Assembly: GCA_041390465.1 (NCBI GenBank)
Contig: JAWKPW010000016.1
Location: 1 to 64,000 of the forward strand
Origin: JAABRU01 sp041390465
GTDB lineage: Bacteria > Desulfobacterota > Desulfobacteria > Desulfobacterales > Desulfococcaceae
DNA: 64,000 bases
Direction: 5' to 3'
Below, piece after piece: positions 25,969 through 34,778 of the stretch (positions within the stretch are counted from its first letter, which is position 1; the number at the start of each line of letters is the position of its first letter). Under the pieces are notes generated by a model. That model was not told the DNA's origin. It saw only the letters and a program-made list of their open reading frames with translations, and ran no database searches. A program made the position numbers and the translations under genes.

Positions 25969-28609
25969 TATTTCTGAACATGCCCAGAGAATTGGGATGG
26001 TGCATTTCCTCTTCCATGTCTTTTCTGTGGCAGACTTTGCAGTTTTTATTGGCCCCTGTGGGATACGGCAGATTCTGGTACTGCAGGGGAACCAGATTGT
26101 CCCTGTCTTTTCCAAAGGGATTGTCCGCAGGATACAGGGCATGGGTCATGCCGTGACACGCGGCGCATTTCACACCTGCCTCATCTGAACGCATCCGGTA
26201 CAAATCCTTTTCCGAATCTGTCCACAGATTAAAGGTTTCCATGACCTCCGGAGCCTGAAAATTCACATGGCAGTTCAGGCAGTCCGGCTGCTGGATCCAG
26301 GGTTTGCGCGGGAGTATTTCCGCAGCAGAGGAAATCGCGCGGGGATTCAGATTTTTCATCAGGGCATCCGCACAGTTCTTTCCTGCATTTTTTTCCGCTT
26401 TGAGCAAAGCCAGAGAATGATCCTCCAACGTCCCGTGGCAGCTTGTGCAGTCCAGTCCCACAGCCTTGTGAATGCCCCGGAACGCACGGGTCTGGCCATC
26501 AGGATGTCCGGGATGGCAGAGTGCACAGCTTTCTGCTCCTTTATCAGGCAGACAATTGGCATGAAAACCGTGTATTGCAGCAGAGAAGTTCAGGTTTTCC
26601 GGATCTTCCGAAGTATGGCAGTGCTGGCACATGAACGGACTTCCCTTTGCAGCTTTTTTCAGCAAATCCGTACTGTTTTTCCGGTCGTGAACCCGGAGAA
26701 TGTTTTCCGCAGTTTCTGAAGAAAGCCCGGTCTGCTCTTTCCTGCCCCATCCGCCTCCGTGACAGCGCGTGCAGCCCATTTCCGTGGAAACCGGAACCGT
26801 TATCTTTGTTGACCCCAGCAGTTTGCCATCCATGTCTCTTGCCTCAACGGTCGCCAGCGGATAGGGATTGAAACCGCCATCGTCTTTATACGGAAGCACC
26901 GGAACGCCCTTTGCAGCATACACCTCAGCTTCTCTGTCATAATCCATTTCATCTTCCGTTCTTTTCCCCTGCACTCCTGTATTGTCCGCCAGTTTCCTGC
27001 CTGTCAGAGAATTTGAATATTTCCAGAATTCGGAATGTGCCGAGGGATTGCCGAATCCCTTTTCCAGTTTATAGGTGATCCGCACCTTTTCCGTGATGCG
27101 TTCCGGAGATTCGCCCCGGCGAATCAGAAGGGCATACAGATCACTGCCCGGAGGGGAAAAACTGAAATAGCGCTCACTGTCGGAAACACAGTGCATTCCT
27201 TTACTGGTCCAGGCCAGCAGCACATATTCATCTTTGTCCGGATCAAAAGCCGGTATTTCCAAAGGCAGGGCTTCCGGAACCGGTGCAGGAGAAAGCGCTT
27301 CATCTTTTTTTCCGTGCAGGTCTTTTACAAGATACGCAGCAAGCGCCTTTTTCTCCGCGTCATTTCCCATAAAGGGCGGCATATAGGAACTGATTTTTCC
27401 CATGCTGTCCAAAAGGCTTTCCATGCCAAAGGCTGTCAAATCCGCTGTCAGAGGCACAATGTCATTCATGGGGCCGCGCACGGAATGGCAGGAACTGCAC
27501 AGAAACTGAAACACTTCCCGACCGGCCTGAATTTCATTTTCTTCGCTGATCTCCCGGTGCTGCGCCCATGCTGCGGATTGCAATGCGCCCCTTTCCCGGA
27601 TTTTTTCCAAATCAGCGGCTTTGAGCCCATTGGAATACAGATAACCGTAAATCAGCCAGGGACGGCGGCCTGCCTCCCGAATCCATTCAAATGATCCCAT
27701 GTATCCCAGACCGATAACCACAAGAATGACAGTCAGGGCTTTTTTCATGTACAGGGGCATTTTCCGGGCCATGAGAAGGCCAATGACAAAAATAATCGGG
27801 GATATTTGCAGGAATATGCGGAGAAATCTCACGGTTTCCGGTGAATGTTCCAGTATCATCCGTTTCTGATCCGCAGGAAGCGCAAGAACATACCAGAGGC
27901 CTGCGGGAAGGAGAAACAGAAGCGGAACAATGAGCCATTTGGAACAGTAACGCAGCATGGTTTCCCTGAAATCCTCATCTTTGATGCGCACAGAGGTGAC
28001 ATAGCCGAAAAGCCCGGCCAGCATAAAGGCCATCGCGGTGCGGAAACATACAGAGGGCCAGAAGGAGGGATTGAAGAAACCGTCCCAGAAATCCCCGGTC
28101 TGCAGCCATTCTCCGGGGGTGAGCATAAAGGCAACAATGCCGTTGACCGTAAAAAGGGAAAGCCAGGCAAAAAGGAAATAAATCCATCCCACCCGGAGAT
28201 GATCTTTCGGGTTCATTTTTCCAAAGAAGTAAAAATAGACAAAAAGCGCAATGATCTCTCCAAGAAAGAAAACCCATTCCGTGGCCCATCCAAAAAGAAA
28301 ACTGCGCACCAGCAGAGAGGTCGCGTCCGGGCTGAGCACGGAAATGACAAACCAGATGCCCACGCCGGTCAAAGAACCGAAGACAGCGGAAAGGAGAAGG
28401 AAAAATCTGCTGTGTTTCCGGGTATAATCCAGAATGGCCGGGGAATTTTCCCGGTATCCCTTTTTTTCTGTCAAAACCAGAAAAAGCCCCCCGCCCACGG
28501 CAAAATGCGCCACATACACATGAACCACGGCAATCAGCGCGATCCAGAATCCGCCGCCGAAAACTTCCAGATTCCATACAGGATAATCCAACAGCCAGTT
28601 TGCATTCAT
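25952..28609 (-). CDS. CydA-like membrane quinol oxidase subunit fused to an octahaem cytochrome c
   Basis: 885 residues. Residues 1-330 hold about nine membrane helices resembling cytochrome bd subunit I: 'AHFAVGGGLFLVLTEK' with a candidate haem-ligand His, 'NGIVAFMLTPGEWLQTGDFW', 'NPSFWPSVCFRTAMAFML', and 'EAGRRPWLIYGYL', which matches the GRQPW motif. No Q-loop is evident. Eight CxxCH motifs follow at about residues 370, 612, 660, 693, 720, 777, 813 and 856, in a presumably periplasmic part. The first (CSSCH) sits in a mono-haem c domain; the last seven form a multihaem domain. It may pass quinol electrons to periplasmic haems rather than to oxygen (inference). Last gene of the CitE-Pfk set. 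Confidence 0.85.
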   Translation of the reverse strand: MNANWLLDYPVWNLEVFGGGFWIALIAVVHVYVAHFAVGGGLFLVLTEKKGYRENSPAILDYTRKHSRFFLLLSAVFGSLTGVGIWFVISVLSPDATSLLVRSFLFGWATEWVFFLGEIIALFVYFYFFGKMNPKDHLRVGWIYFLFAWLSLFTVNGIVAFMLTPGEWLQTGDFWDGFFNPSFWPSVCFRTAMAFMLAGLFGYVTSVRIKDEDFRETMLRYCSKWLIVPLLFLLPAGLWYVLALPADQKRMILEHSPETVRFLRIFLQISPIIFVIGLLMARKMPLYMKKALTVILVVIGLGYMGSFEWIREAGRRPWLIYGYLYSNGLKAADLEKIRERGALQSAAWAQHREISEENEIQAGREVFQFLCSSCHSVRGPMNDIVPLTADLTAFGMESLLDSMGKISSYMPPFMGNDAEKKALAAYLVKDLHGKKDEALSPAPVPEALPLEIPAFDPDKDEYVLLAWTSKGMHCVSDSERYFSFSPPGSDLYALLIRRGESPERITEKVRITYKLEKGFGNPSAHSEFWKYSNSLTGRKLADNTGVQGKRTEDEMDYDREAEVYAAKGVPVLPYKDDGGFNPYPLATVEARDMDGKLLGSTKITVPVSTEMGCTRCHGGGWGRKEQTGLSSETAENILRVHDRKNSTDLLKKAAKGSPFMCQHCHTSEDPENLNFSAAIHGFHANCLPDKGAESCALCHPGHPDGQTRAFRGIHKAVGLDCTSCHGTLEDHSLALLKAEKNAGKNCADALMKNLNPRAISSAAEILPRKPWIQQPDCLNCHVNFQAPEVMETFNLWTDSEKDLYRMRSDEAGVKCAACHGMTHALYPADNPFGKDRDNLVPLQYQNLPYPTGANKNCKVCHRKDMEEEMHHPNSLGMFRNIGNRG

Positions 28610-28653
28610 TTTTTTCGCCTCTTTTTGACAGGATACAAATTTGGGGTTGCCAT
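28606..28653 (-). CDS. 15-codon leader ORF overlapping the CydA-haem start
   Basis: ATG 28653, preceded by AGGGAGAG, encodes MATPNLYPVKKRRKK. Its TGA overlaps the ATG of the CydA-haem gene (AAATGAATG). A basic 15-residue frame with its own ribosome site ending exactly at the next start suggests translational coupling or a leader peptide. It could be chance; no homologue is known to me. Confidence 0.35.
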   Translation of the reverse strand: MATPNLYPVKKRRKK

Positions 28654-28691
28654 TAAATTTCTCTCCCTGAAACCGATCTGCGGTGCAGTGT

Positions 28692-30017
28692 TCAGTTGTT
28701 TTTCAAATCCCCCTGGCCGGTGGCCTCCAGAACACTCTGCCAGAGCCGCCCCTGGGGATTGATCTGTTTGCGTCTGCCTGCGGATGCGGTCATGGGCACA
28801 TGGACAAAATGATTGTTCCAATGTCCCACCAAAACCTTTGTCTTTCCGGCCATGGCAGCATGAACAGCATTCCTGCCCAGAAAACTGCAGAACACATGGT
28901 CATTGGAATTGGCCGGCAGACTGCGGATATTGTAGCTGGGATCAATGTATTTCAGAGAGATTTCAATCTGTTTTTCCTTGAAATATTTTGAAATGACATC
29001 CTTGAGGAACACGCCGATATCCTGCAGACGGATATTTCCGGAAGCATCTTTTTTTCCGGTCTGCTCAAAGAATTTCTGCCCGGCTCCCTCTGCCACGACT
29101 ATCACGGCATGTCCCTTCTCGGCCAGACGCCTGTCCAGTTTTGTCAGGAATCCTCCGGATCCTTCCAGATCAAAATCCACCTCGGGAATCAGCACAAAAT
29201 TGACATCCTGCTGTGCCAGTGAGGCTGTGGCGGCAATGAAACCGGAATGCCTGCCCATGAGTTTGATCAGACCGATGCCGTTGGGATAGCCTTTGGCCTC
29301 GTTGTGGGCCGCACGGATGGACTGGGTTGCCACATCCACAGCCGTGTCAAAGCCAAAGGAGCGGGACACCATGTAAATATCATTGTCAATGGTCTTGGGA
29401 ATTCCTGCCACACTGATTTTCAGATTTCTTTCCAGAATCGTGTCCGCAATTTTGGTTGCGGCCATCAGGGTTCCGTCTCCGCCAATCATGAACAGCATCC
29501 CGATGTTCATCCGCTCCAGACTGTCCACAATTTCATTCACATCCTGGGGACCTCGGGACGAACCCAGAAATGATCCGCCCTTGCGGATAATATCCCCCAC
29601 AACCTGGGGCGTGAGATCCACCACATCATGCCGGTATGCGGGAATAAAACCCTGCAGCCCGTAGCGGATGCCGTAGATATTGTGCACACCGTAACCGTAA
29701 TACAGTTCCAGCACAACGGAACGGATGATGCCGTTGAGTCCGGGACACAGGCCTCCGCAGGTAACCAGTGCGCACCGGAGTTTGCTGGGATCAAAGTAAA
29801 TCATCTCCCTGGGGCCTGCCATTTCAAATGTGGACGGTGTCTTTCCCGCAAGGATGATTTCCGAAATTCTGTCCGCGTCCACATCAATGAGCACCTTTTT
29901 TTCATCGGAAACAAAAAAGCGTTCTCCGTCTTTTTTTTCTTTGTGAAGGGGGCTGGGAATTTTCGTCTCTCCCAACCTCGTGATCTCAGTATCAATATTT
30001 TGAAATTCTGTTGTCAT
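28692..30017 (-). CDS. ATP-dependent 6-phosphofructokinase (long bacterial form)
   Basis: 441 residues from ATG 30017, which has AAAGGAAAA upstream; an earlier ATG at 30074 lies in the CitE-like gene's tail. 'LVTCGGLCPGLNGIIRSVV' is the phosphofructokinase glycine loop, 'FMIGGDGTLMAATKIAD' the GGDGT motif (the D after GG favours ATP or PPi class reading), 'GIPKTIDNDI' the catalytic loop with PKTIDND, and 'LIKLMGRHSGFIAATASLA' the substrate segment. Length and the N-terminal 70-residue extension are like the plant/spirochaete-type enzymes. It works in glycolysis in the cytoplasm. It probably shares a transcript with the upstream lyase and the downstream CydA-haem gene. Confidence 0.9.
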   Translation of the reverse strand: MTTEFQNIDTEITRLGETKIPSPLHKEKKDGERFFVSDEKKVLIDVDADRISEIILAGKTPSTFEMAGPREMIYFDPSKLRCALVTCGGLCPGLNGIIRSVVLELYYGYGVHNIYGIRYGLQGFIPAYRHDVVDLTPQVVGDIIRKGGSFLGSSRGPQDVNEIVDSLERMNIGMLFMIGGDGTLMAATKIADTILERNLKISVAGIPKTIDNDIYMVSRSFGFDTAVDVATQSIRAAHNEAKGYPNGIGLIKLMGRHSGFIAATASLAQQDVNFVLIPEVDFDLEGSGGFLTKLDRRLAEKGHAVIVVAEGAGQKFFEQTGKKDASGNIRLQDIGVFLKDVISKYFKEKQIEISLKYIDPSYNIRSLPANSNDHVFCSFLGRNAVHAAMAGKTKVLVGHWNNHFVHVPMTASAGRRKQINPQGRLWQSVLEATGQGDLKNN

Positions 30018-30077
30018 ACCGATATATTTTCCTTTCAGTGCAAAAGCAGAAACAGATTCAGGCCCTGCTGTCATTTT

Positions 30078-30992
30078 TCACACCATCCGCAAATGCTTTG
30101 CCTGTTCGCAAAGCTGCCGTGCCAGACGCAGAGTGGCCTGATCCACCATGCGCCCCTCCACGGCAACTGCCCCGCGTCCTTCGGTTTCTGCGTTCTCAAT
30201 GGCCCTGAGCACTTTGACTGCGCGCGCAATATCTTCCTGTGAGGGGGAAAACACCTGATTGATGCTTTCGATCTGGGAGGGATGAATGGCCCATTTGCCG
30301 TCACATCCCAGAGCGCAGGACATGATCGCTGACCTGCGGAGTCCTTCAGGGTCTTTGAAATTTCCATAGGGAGCGTCAATGGCCATCAGACCGTTGGCCT
30401 TGGCTGCCATGATCATGCGGCTGAGGGCAAAATGCCAGCGGTGTCCGGGATAAAGTTCCTCCTCCTTTTCCCCGTGGCCGGAAATGGAAACCAGCCTGGC
30501 ACCCACCGAAGCAGAATAATCCGCTATGCCAAATACCAGAGTGACAACCCGGGAAGAGGATCGCGCGATCCCGGATGCATTGTCAAGCCCCACCGCTGTT
30601 TCAATGGATGCCTCTATGCCAATGTGTCTGCCGATTTTTTTGTTCATCTCGATGCCGTCGAGCATACGGTCAATGAAATGAATGTCTCCGGCATGGTTCA
30701 CCTTGGGAACCACAATGGAATCCAGCAGGTCTCCGGCACCTTCCGCCACTTCCAGCAAATCCCGGTAGGCATAGGGCGTATCTGTGCTGTTGATGCGCAC
30801 TGTCACCGTTTTTCCCCCCCAGTCAAGGGATCGGAGCGAGCGGATAACCGTCTCACGCGCACTTTCTTTGGCATCTGCGGGAACACTGTCTTCCATATCC
30901 AGCATAATCACATCCGCAGGGCTTTGCGCGGCTTTGGTGTGCATTTTTTCCACATGACCGGGAACTGACAAAACAGAACGTCTGGGTTTCAT
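30078..30992 (-). CDS. HpcH/HpaI aldolase family, CitE-like CoA-ester lyase
   Basis: 304 residues, TIM-barrel family of citryl/malyl/methylmalyl-CoA lyases. 'RRSVLSVPGHVEKMHTKA' is the CoA-contacting N-terminus, 'DVIMLDMEDSVPADAKE' carries the catalytic/Mg acidic residues, 'TVRINSTDTPY' the RVN motif, 'VVPKVNHAGD' and 'GIEASIETAVGLDNA' the metal Glu, and 'KWAIHPSQIESINQVF' the IHP motif. The substrate cannot be read; malyl-CoA, citramalyl-CoA and citryl-CoA are all possible. First gene of the minus-strand set with phosphofructokinase 60 bases downstream. Confidence 0.88.
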   Translation of the reverse strand: MKPRRSVLSVPGHVEKMHTKAAQSPADVIMLDMEDSVPADAKESARETVIRSLRSLDWGGKTVTVRINSTDTPYAYRDLLEVAEGAGDLLDSIVVPKVNHAGDIHFIDRMLDGIEMNKKIGRHIGIEASIETAVGLDNASGIARSSSRVVTLVFGIADYSASVGARLVSISGHGEKEEELYPGHRWHFALSRMIMAAKANGLMAIDAPYGNFKDPEGLRRSAIMSCALGCDGKWAIHPSQIESINQVFSPSQEDIARAVKVLRAIENAETEGRGAVAVEGRMVDQATLRLARQLCEQAKHLRMV

Positions 30993-31342
30993 AGATGATT
31001 TCTCCGAATTTCACGAAGGTTGCATAGATTCTGAAAAAACAGAAACAGATTGTAGCGGATTCTCATGAAAAAGCAAGAAGGAAAAGCAGAATCCTTCCGG
31101 ATTCGGAATCAGCACAGGCATTGCCGGGCTGCATTTCAGCCATGCCGTCTGCCTCATACCAAAGCGCTGTCAGAGACTGGCGCCACCTCTAGCCTCTTTC
31201 AGGAGCGGAAGTCCGCAAAAGCACAGAAAAAAACAATATTTGAAAGTGAATCAGTATCAGGTTTTACAAGTATTCAGGAGAATGATATATATGAACATGA
31301 CCATTGCCTTTGCCTTTCGAATTCGGGGATCAGACTCATCAT
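30993..31342. other. Gene-free stretch upstream of the CitE-like lyase
   Basis: About 350 bases with no supported gene; contains the presumed promoter for the citE-pfk-cyd set on the minus strand. I saw no repeat of the families listed elsewhere. Confidence 0.4.
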
Positions 31343-32566
31343 GCTGGAAAAGATCTGCATAAAGGAAGCGGCTGCGCTGTTCCTCCTTCTGGGAGTGTGG
31401 ATGGTCTGCGACATCCCGCAGGCAGGCGCACAAGAGGGATCCAGTCAATATTGTAACCGTGGATATCCCTACAGTCTTTTGTTTCCGCAGCGGCCTAAAT
31501 CAGAGACTGACTGAAGTAGGAAAACACAGGAAAAAGATCAACAGTGAAATGATACCGGTGCTGGAAGACGTGTGGGATACCTGCGCACGAGACGGAAAAA
31601 CTATGAAAATCTGAATCCTTCCGGTCAAGGCAAATCTTCGGCACGAGTTCTGCTCCGGCTGGACACACATACAGAGAATTTTTACAGGGAACTGCTGTAC
31701 CGGAAAGAGTTGCGGAATATGAATTCCTGCTTGAAAAACAGAAAAAATGATGGAAAAGTAGAAGGGCCTGATTATGCGGAAAAAAAAGAAAAATTTTTTG
31801 CATGGCCATTGTCTGCCCTTATCCTGTTTCTTTTTTAGCCTGTGCGGGATCTCAATCTGAAAAAAGACAGCGGGATGAAGTCCCTGTCTGATTATGCCCT
31901 GGAAACACAGAGCAAAGTGCGGCAGCGTCTGGCTGAAAATCCTGAGAGCACCGGTGGCGGAATCCTGGATGCCCTCAATAGGGTAATAGCTATGCCGGAT
32001 GGTCCAGGTCGATCGGCCCGCTTCAATCTCACCGAATTCGAATACGGGAAAAAATCAATATTATCAATGAAAATATGGAAAAGGTTCGGGGATATGATCC
32101 TGCAGACAGACATATCTTTTTCTGTCGGAGCTTACAGAGTGTCAGAACTTTCCCCGGCAGGCCGTCTGCAATGCCAGGAACTGGCCCGGAAAATCATTGA
32201 GACAGCAACTGCTCTCAAAATGCGCCATCCGAAACATGCCATACACTATCCTGCTCAAAACCGTGGGCTACACAGATGAACTTCCCATTATTGCCCGGAT
32301 CTCTGGAAGGACAGTCGGACAAATCTTCAGAACCGAAACCCCGACAGGTGAGGGGGCCGGAGCCTTTGTGTGCTGTCCGCTCGTGCTGCCGCTGTCAGCG
32401 GGCATATAATGCGGAATATCTTCACAAAAAAATGCCGGTTGCGGATATCCGGTATGGGAAAAAATTGTGGGAAACAGGAGAATTTCCCCCTGAAAAGGCA
32501 AAACCCGCCCTATACCTGCTTGGGATGAGCGTCAACGAATCTGCATTGTTTCCCCTATATTGAAGT
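31343..32566 (+). pseudogene. Broken gene for an exported protein with an OmpA-like C-terminal region
   Basis: The start MLEKICIKEAAALFLLLGVW with 'CDIPQAGAQ' is a signal peptide. Coding sequence then jumps between frames: 'RLTEVGKHRKKINSEM', 'LDALNRVIAMPDGPGRSARF', 'NENMEKVRGYDPADRHIF', 'VSELSPAGRLQCQELARKII', 'LLKTVGYTDELPIIA' and 'FPPEKAKP...RICIVSPYIEVML'. The block 'VGYTDE' and the following order resemble an OmpA/MotB peptidoglycan-associated domain, but I am not sure of the family. At least six frame breaks are needed. Just downstream is the YfiR operon; YfiR systems often include an OmpA-like YfiB, so this could be a dead yfiB-type gene (speculative). Confidence 0.45.
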
Positions 32567-32607
32567 CATGCTGTGACAAGTTCTTTCCATGCAGATTCAT
32601 TATTTTG

Positions 32608-32712
32608 TACAATGCGAATTAAAGTCAAATCTTGCACAAATCCTGTGTGAACACTTATATAACTGTCTGATTTTGTTAATTCTGAAGTTTTTAACTTTTA
32701 ATTCGCATTCTT
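32608..32712. repeat. 105-bp AT-rich inverted repeat (AATGCGAATTAAA ends) related to the PAL flanks
   Basis: AATGCGAATTAAAGTCAAATC at the left and TTTTTAACTTTTAATTCGCATT at the right form terminal inverted repeats around an AT-rich core. The left end continues GTCAAATCTTG, which is the right half of the PAL palindrome, and GCGAATTAA also flanks PAL copy 1. It lies directly upstream of yfiR and may carry part of its promoter. Confidence 0.55.
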
Positions 32713-32748
32713 AAACCATTTTTTTTGCTTTTTTGACTGAAAAAAACA

Positions 32749-33330
32749 ATGATCGCATTCAAATGCCGTTCCTGTGTGCCCCAAAGCCTTTTTCCCCTGC
32801 TGTTCTGGGTGCCGATTTTTCTGCTGAGCATTTTCCCGCACAGTGAAAGCACAGCCTCAGAATATCAGCAAAAGGCTGAATTTATCTGCGATTTTGCCAA
32901 ATTTGTGCGATGGCCCCAGGATGAGAACAGGGACAGTCCCCTGCGGATCTGCATTTTGGGAAAAAACCCTTTCGGGAATGCACTCAGGAGTCTGGAAAAC
33001 AGAAGTGTCCGGGGCAGACCGGTTTCTTTCCGCCTATGCCCGGATGAACAGGGGGCGGACGACTGCCATATTGTGTTTGTGAGTGCCTTGGAAAAAGAGC
33101 GTCTGGTCTCTGTTCTTTCCCGGTTCCGCTCACGGCCTGTGCTCACCGTGGGAGAATTCCCCGGATTTGCTGCCGAGGGGGGCATTATCAGCCTGATTCG
33201 CACCGGAGATCAGATTCGTTTTGAAATCAATACAGAGGCAGCGCGTCGCTCCGGTCTGCAGATCAGTTCACATCTCCTCAAACTTGCCCGTATTGTCACA
33301 GCACCGTCTGAAAGGAACAATCCGCAATGA
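32749..33330 (+). CDS. YfiR family periplasmic regulator (DUF4154)
   Basis: 193 residues. A signal peptide or N-terminal anchor (FPLLFWVPIFLLSIFP) is followed by 'EYQQKAEFICDFAKFVRWPQ', the YfiR signature, 'ICILGKNPFGNALRSLE', 'CHIVFVSALEKER', 'VLTVGEFPGFAAEGGIISLI' and 'FEINTEAARRSGLQISSHLL'. In Pseudomonas, YfiR restrains the diguanylate cyclase YfiN in the periplasm. Here its stop overlaps the start of a membrane HAMP protein (ATGA), so the two are coupled, consistent with a YfiR-controlled membrane partner. Confidence 0.92.
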   Translation: MIAFKCRSCVPQSLFPLLFWVPIFLLSIFPHSESTASEYQQKAEFICDFAKFVRWPQDENRDSPLRICILGKNPFGNALRSLENRSVRGRPVSFRLCPDEQGADDCHIVFVSALEKERLVSVLSRFRSRPVLTVGEFPGFAAEGGIISLIRTGDQIRFEINTEAARRSGLQISSHLLKLARIVTAPSERNNPQ

Positions 33331-34778
33331 AAAAAAACTTTGACCGTCTGCCAATCCGAAAAAAACTGATCTGGCTGATGTTCATGAATGCCGGTCTGCT
33401 GACCGGTCTGATGTTCTTGTTCCTGCTTGCTGACAAGACCGGATATTTCCGCGAAAACCTGTTCGGAGAATTTTTTGCGATTTTCCTTCTTTCCTGTTCA
33501 GTCTCCCTGTTTTTGTTCCTGTGTTTTGACAAAATCATCATAAAACCTGTTCTTGAACTCGCGAAAATGATGAAGCAGGTCTCAGAACAAAAAAATTCTT
33601 CTGTGACAGCAAAGCAAACCGCAGGGGATGAAATCAGGATTCTGTCTGAGAGATTCAATGAAATGCTCTCGCAGATAAAAACCAGGGACAGGGAACTGGA
33701 AATGTGCAGAAATCATCTGGAAGAAATGGTGAACCGCAGAACAGCGGAACTGGAAAAATCAATGACTGAACTGAAAGCTGCCAAAGAAGCCGCGGAAAAA
33801 GCTGATATTGCCAAATCCCGTTTTCTGAACAGTGAATCTGTATCTCCTTTTCCTTCTGAAGAACCTCAGGACAGCCTGTTTCCAAAGAAAAATGAGTCTG
33901 CCAAAGAGATTTCCTGCAAATATGAGCGCCCATCCCTCCGGGTTCTTCTGGTGGAGGACAATCCGGTCAGCCAGTTTGTGGGACAGAAAATTCTCGAACA
34001 TCTGAGATGCAGTGTGGATACAGCATCTGACGGTTTGCAGGCCATGGAAATGTTTTCCCGCGCAGGATATGACATTGTTTTCATGGACTGTCAGATGCCG
34101 AAAATGGACGGATACACGGCTGCGCAGGAGATCCGGAAATATGAAAGTCAGATATCTCCCCCTCACCGCACTCCGATAATCGCACTCACAGCCCATGCCC
34201 TGGAAGAGGATCAGATGCAGTGCCTGGCAGCCGGAATGGATGATTTCATCACCAAGCCTTTTCTGCCGGAGCAACTGGAGTCTGCCCTGAAAAAATGGGG
34301 CCCCTGTGAAAAAAGGGAATCCGGCACAATTCCGGAGGCAGATGAGCGGAAAAATCCGGATGCTCTTTCCGCGGAACATGCCGTATTGTCAGCAGACAAA
34401 GAAACTGCTCCTTCTGTGGACATGGCGGTTCTGGACAATATCCGATCTCTTCAAAGGGAGGGAATGCCTGACATACTGGAAAAAGTGATCTCCCATTATT
34501 TGGATCATACCCCCAAGCTCCTTGAGGAACTGAAAAAAGCCGTGCAGGAAGACAATGGAAAAACCATCAGTGAAATCGCGCACAGCATGAAATCCGCCAG
34601 CGGCAACGTGGGAGCCATGCCCCTTTTTGAACTGTGCCGAAAAATGGAAAATATCGGCATTGGCCGTGCACCTGCGGGAAGTTCGGACACAGCAGCCGGG
34701 GTCTTCACCGAAATCCGCAGCGAATATGAGAAAGTCAGAATTTTTCTGCAAAAAAAGATGGAAAAACAGAATGAATGA
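33327..34778 (+). CDS. Membrane HAMP-receiver-Hpt protein without a kinase core
   Basis: 483 residues. Two membrane helices (about 14-34 and 47-67) flank a very short outside loop. A HAMP domain (IIKPVLELAKMM...GDEIRILSERFNEML) and a coiled coil to 'ADIAKSRFLNSES' follow. In hybrid kinases the next words would be the H-box (SHEIRTPMN); here the sequence goes straight through a linker to a receiver ('VLLVEDNPVSQFVGQKILE', acceptor in 'IVFMDCQMPKMDG', lysine in 'FITKPFLPEQ') and a C-terminal Hpt with 'IAHSMKSASGNVGAMPL'. Both HisKA and HATPase are absent. It probably relays phosphate from another kinase or responds to YfiR, whose gene overlaps it (inference). Confidence 0.88.
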   Translation: MKKNFDRLPIRKKLIWLMFMNAGLLTGLMFLFLLADKTGYFRENLFGEFFAIFLLSCSVSLFLFLCFDKIIIKPVLELAKMMKQVSEQKNSSVTAKQTAGDEIRILSERFNEMLSQIKTRDRELEMCRNHLEEMVNRRTAELEKSMTELKAAKEAAEKADIAKSRFLNSESVSPFPSEEPQDSLFPKKNESAKEISCKYERPSLRVLLVEDNPVSQFVGQKILEHLRCSVDTASDGLQAMEMFSRAGYDIVFMDCQMPKMDGYTAAQEIRKYESQISPPHRTPIIALTAHALEEDQMQCLAAGMDDFITKPFLPEQLESALKKWGPCEKRESGTIPEADERKNPDALSAEHAVLSADKETAPSVDMAVLDNIRSLQREGMPDILEKVISHYLDHTPKLLEELKKAVQEDNGKTISEIAHSMKSASGNVGAMPLFELCRKMENIGIGRAPAGSSDTAAGVFTEIRSEYEKVRIFLQKKMEKQNE

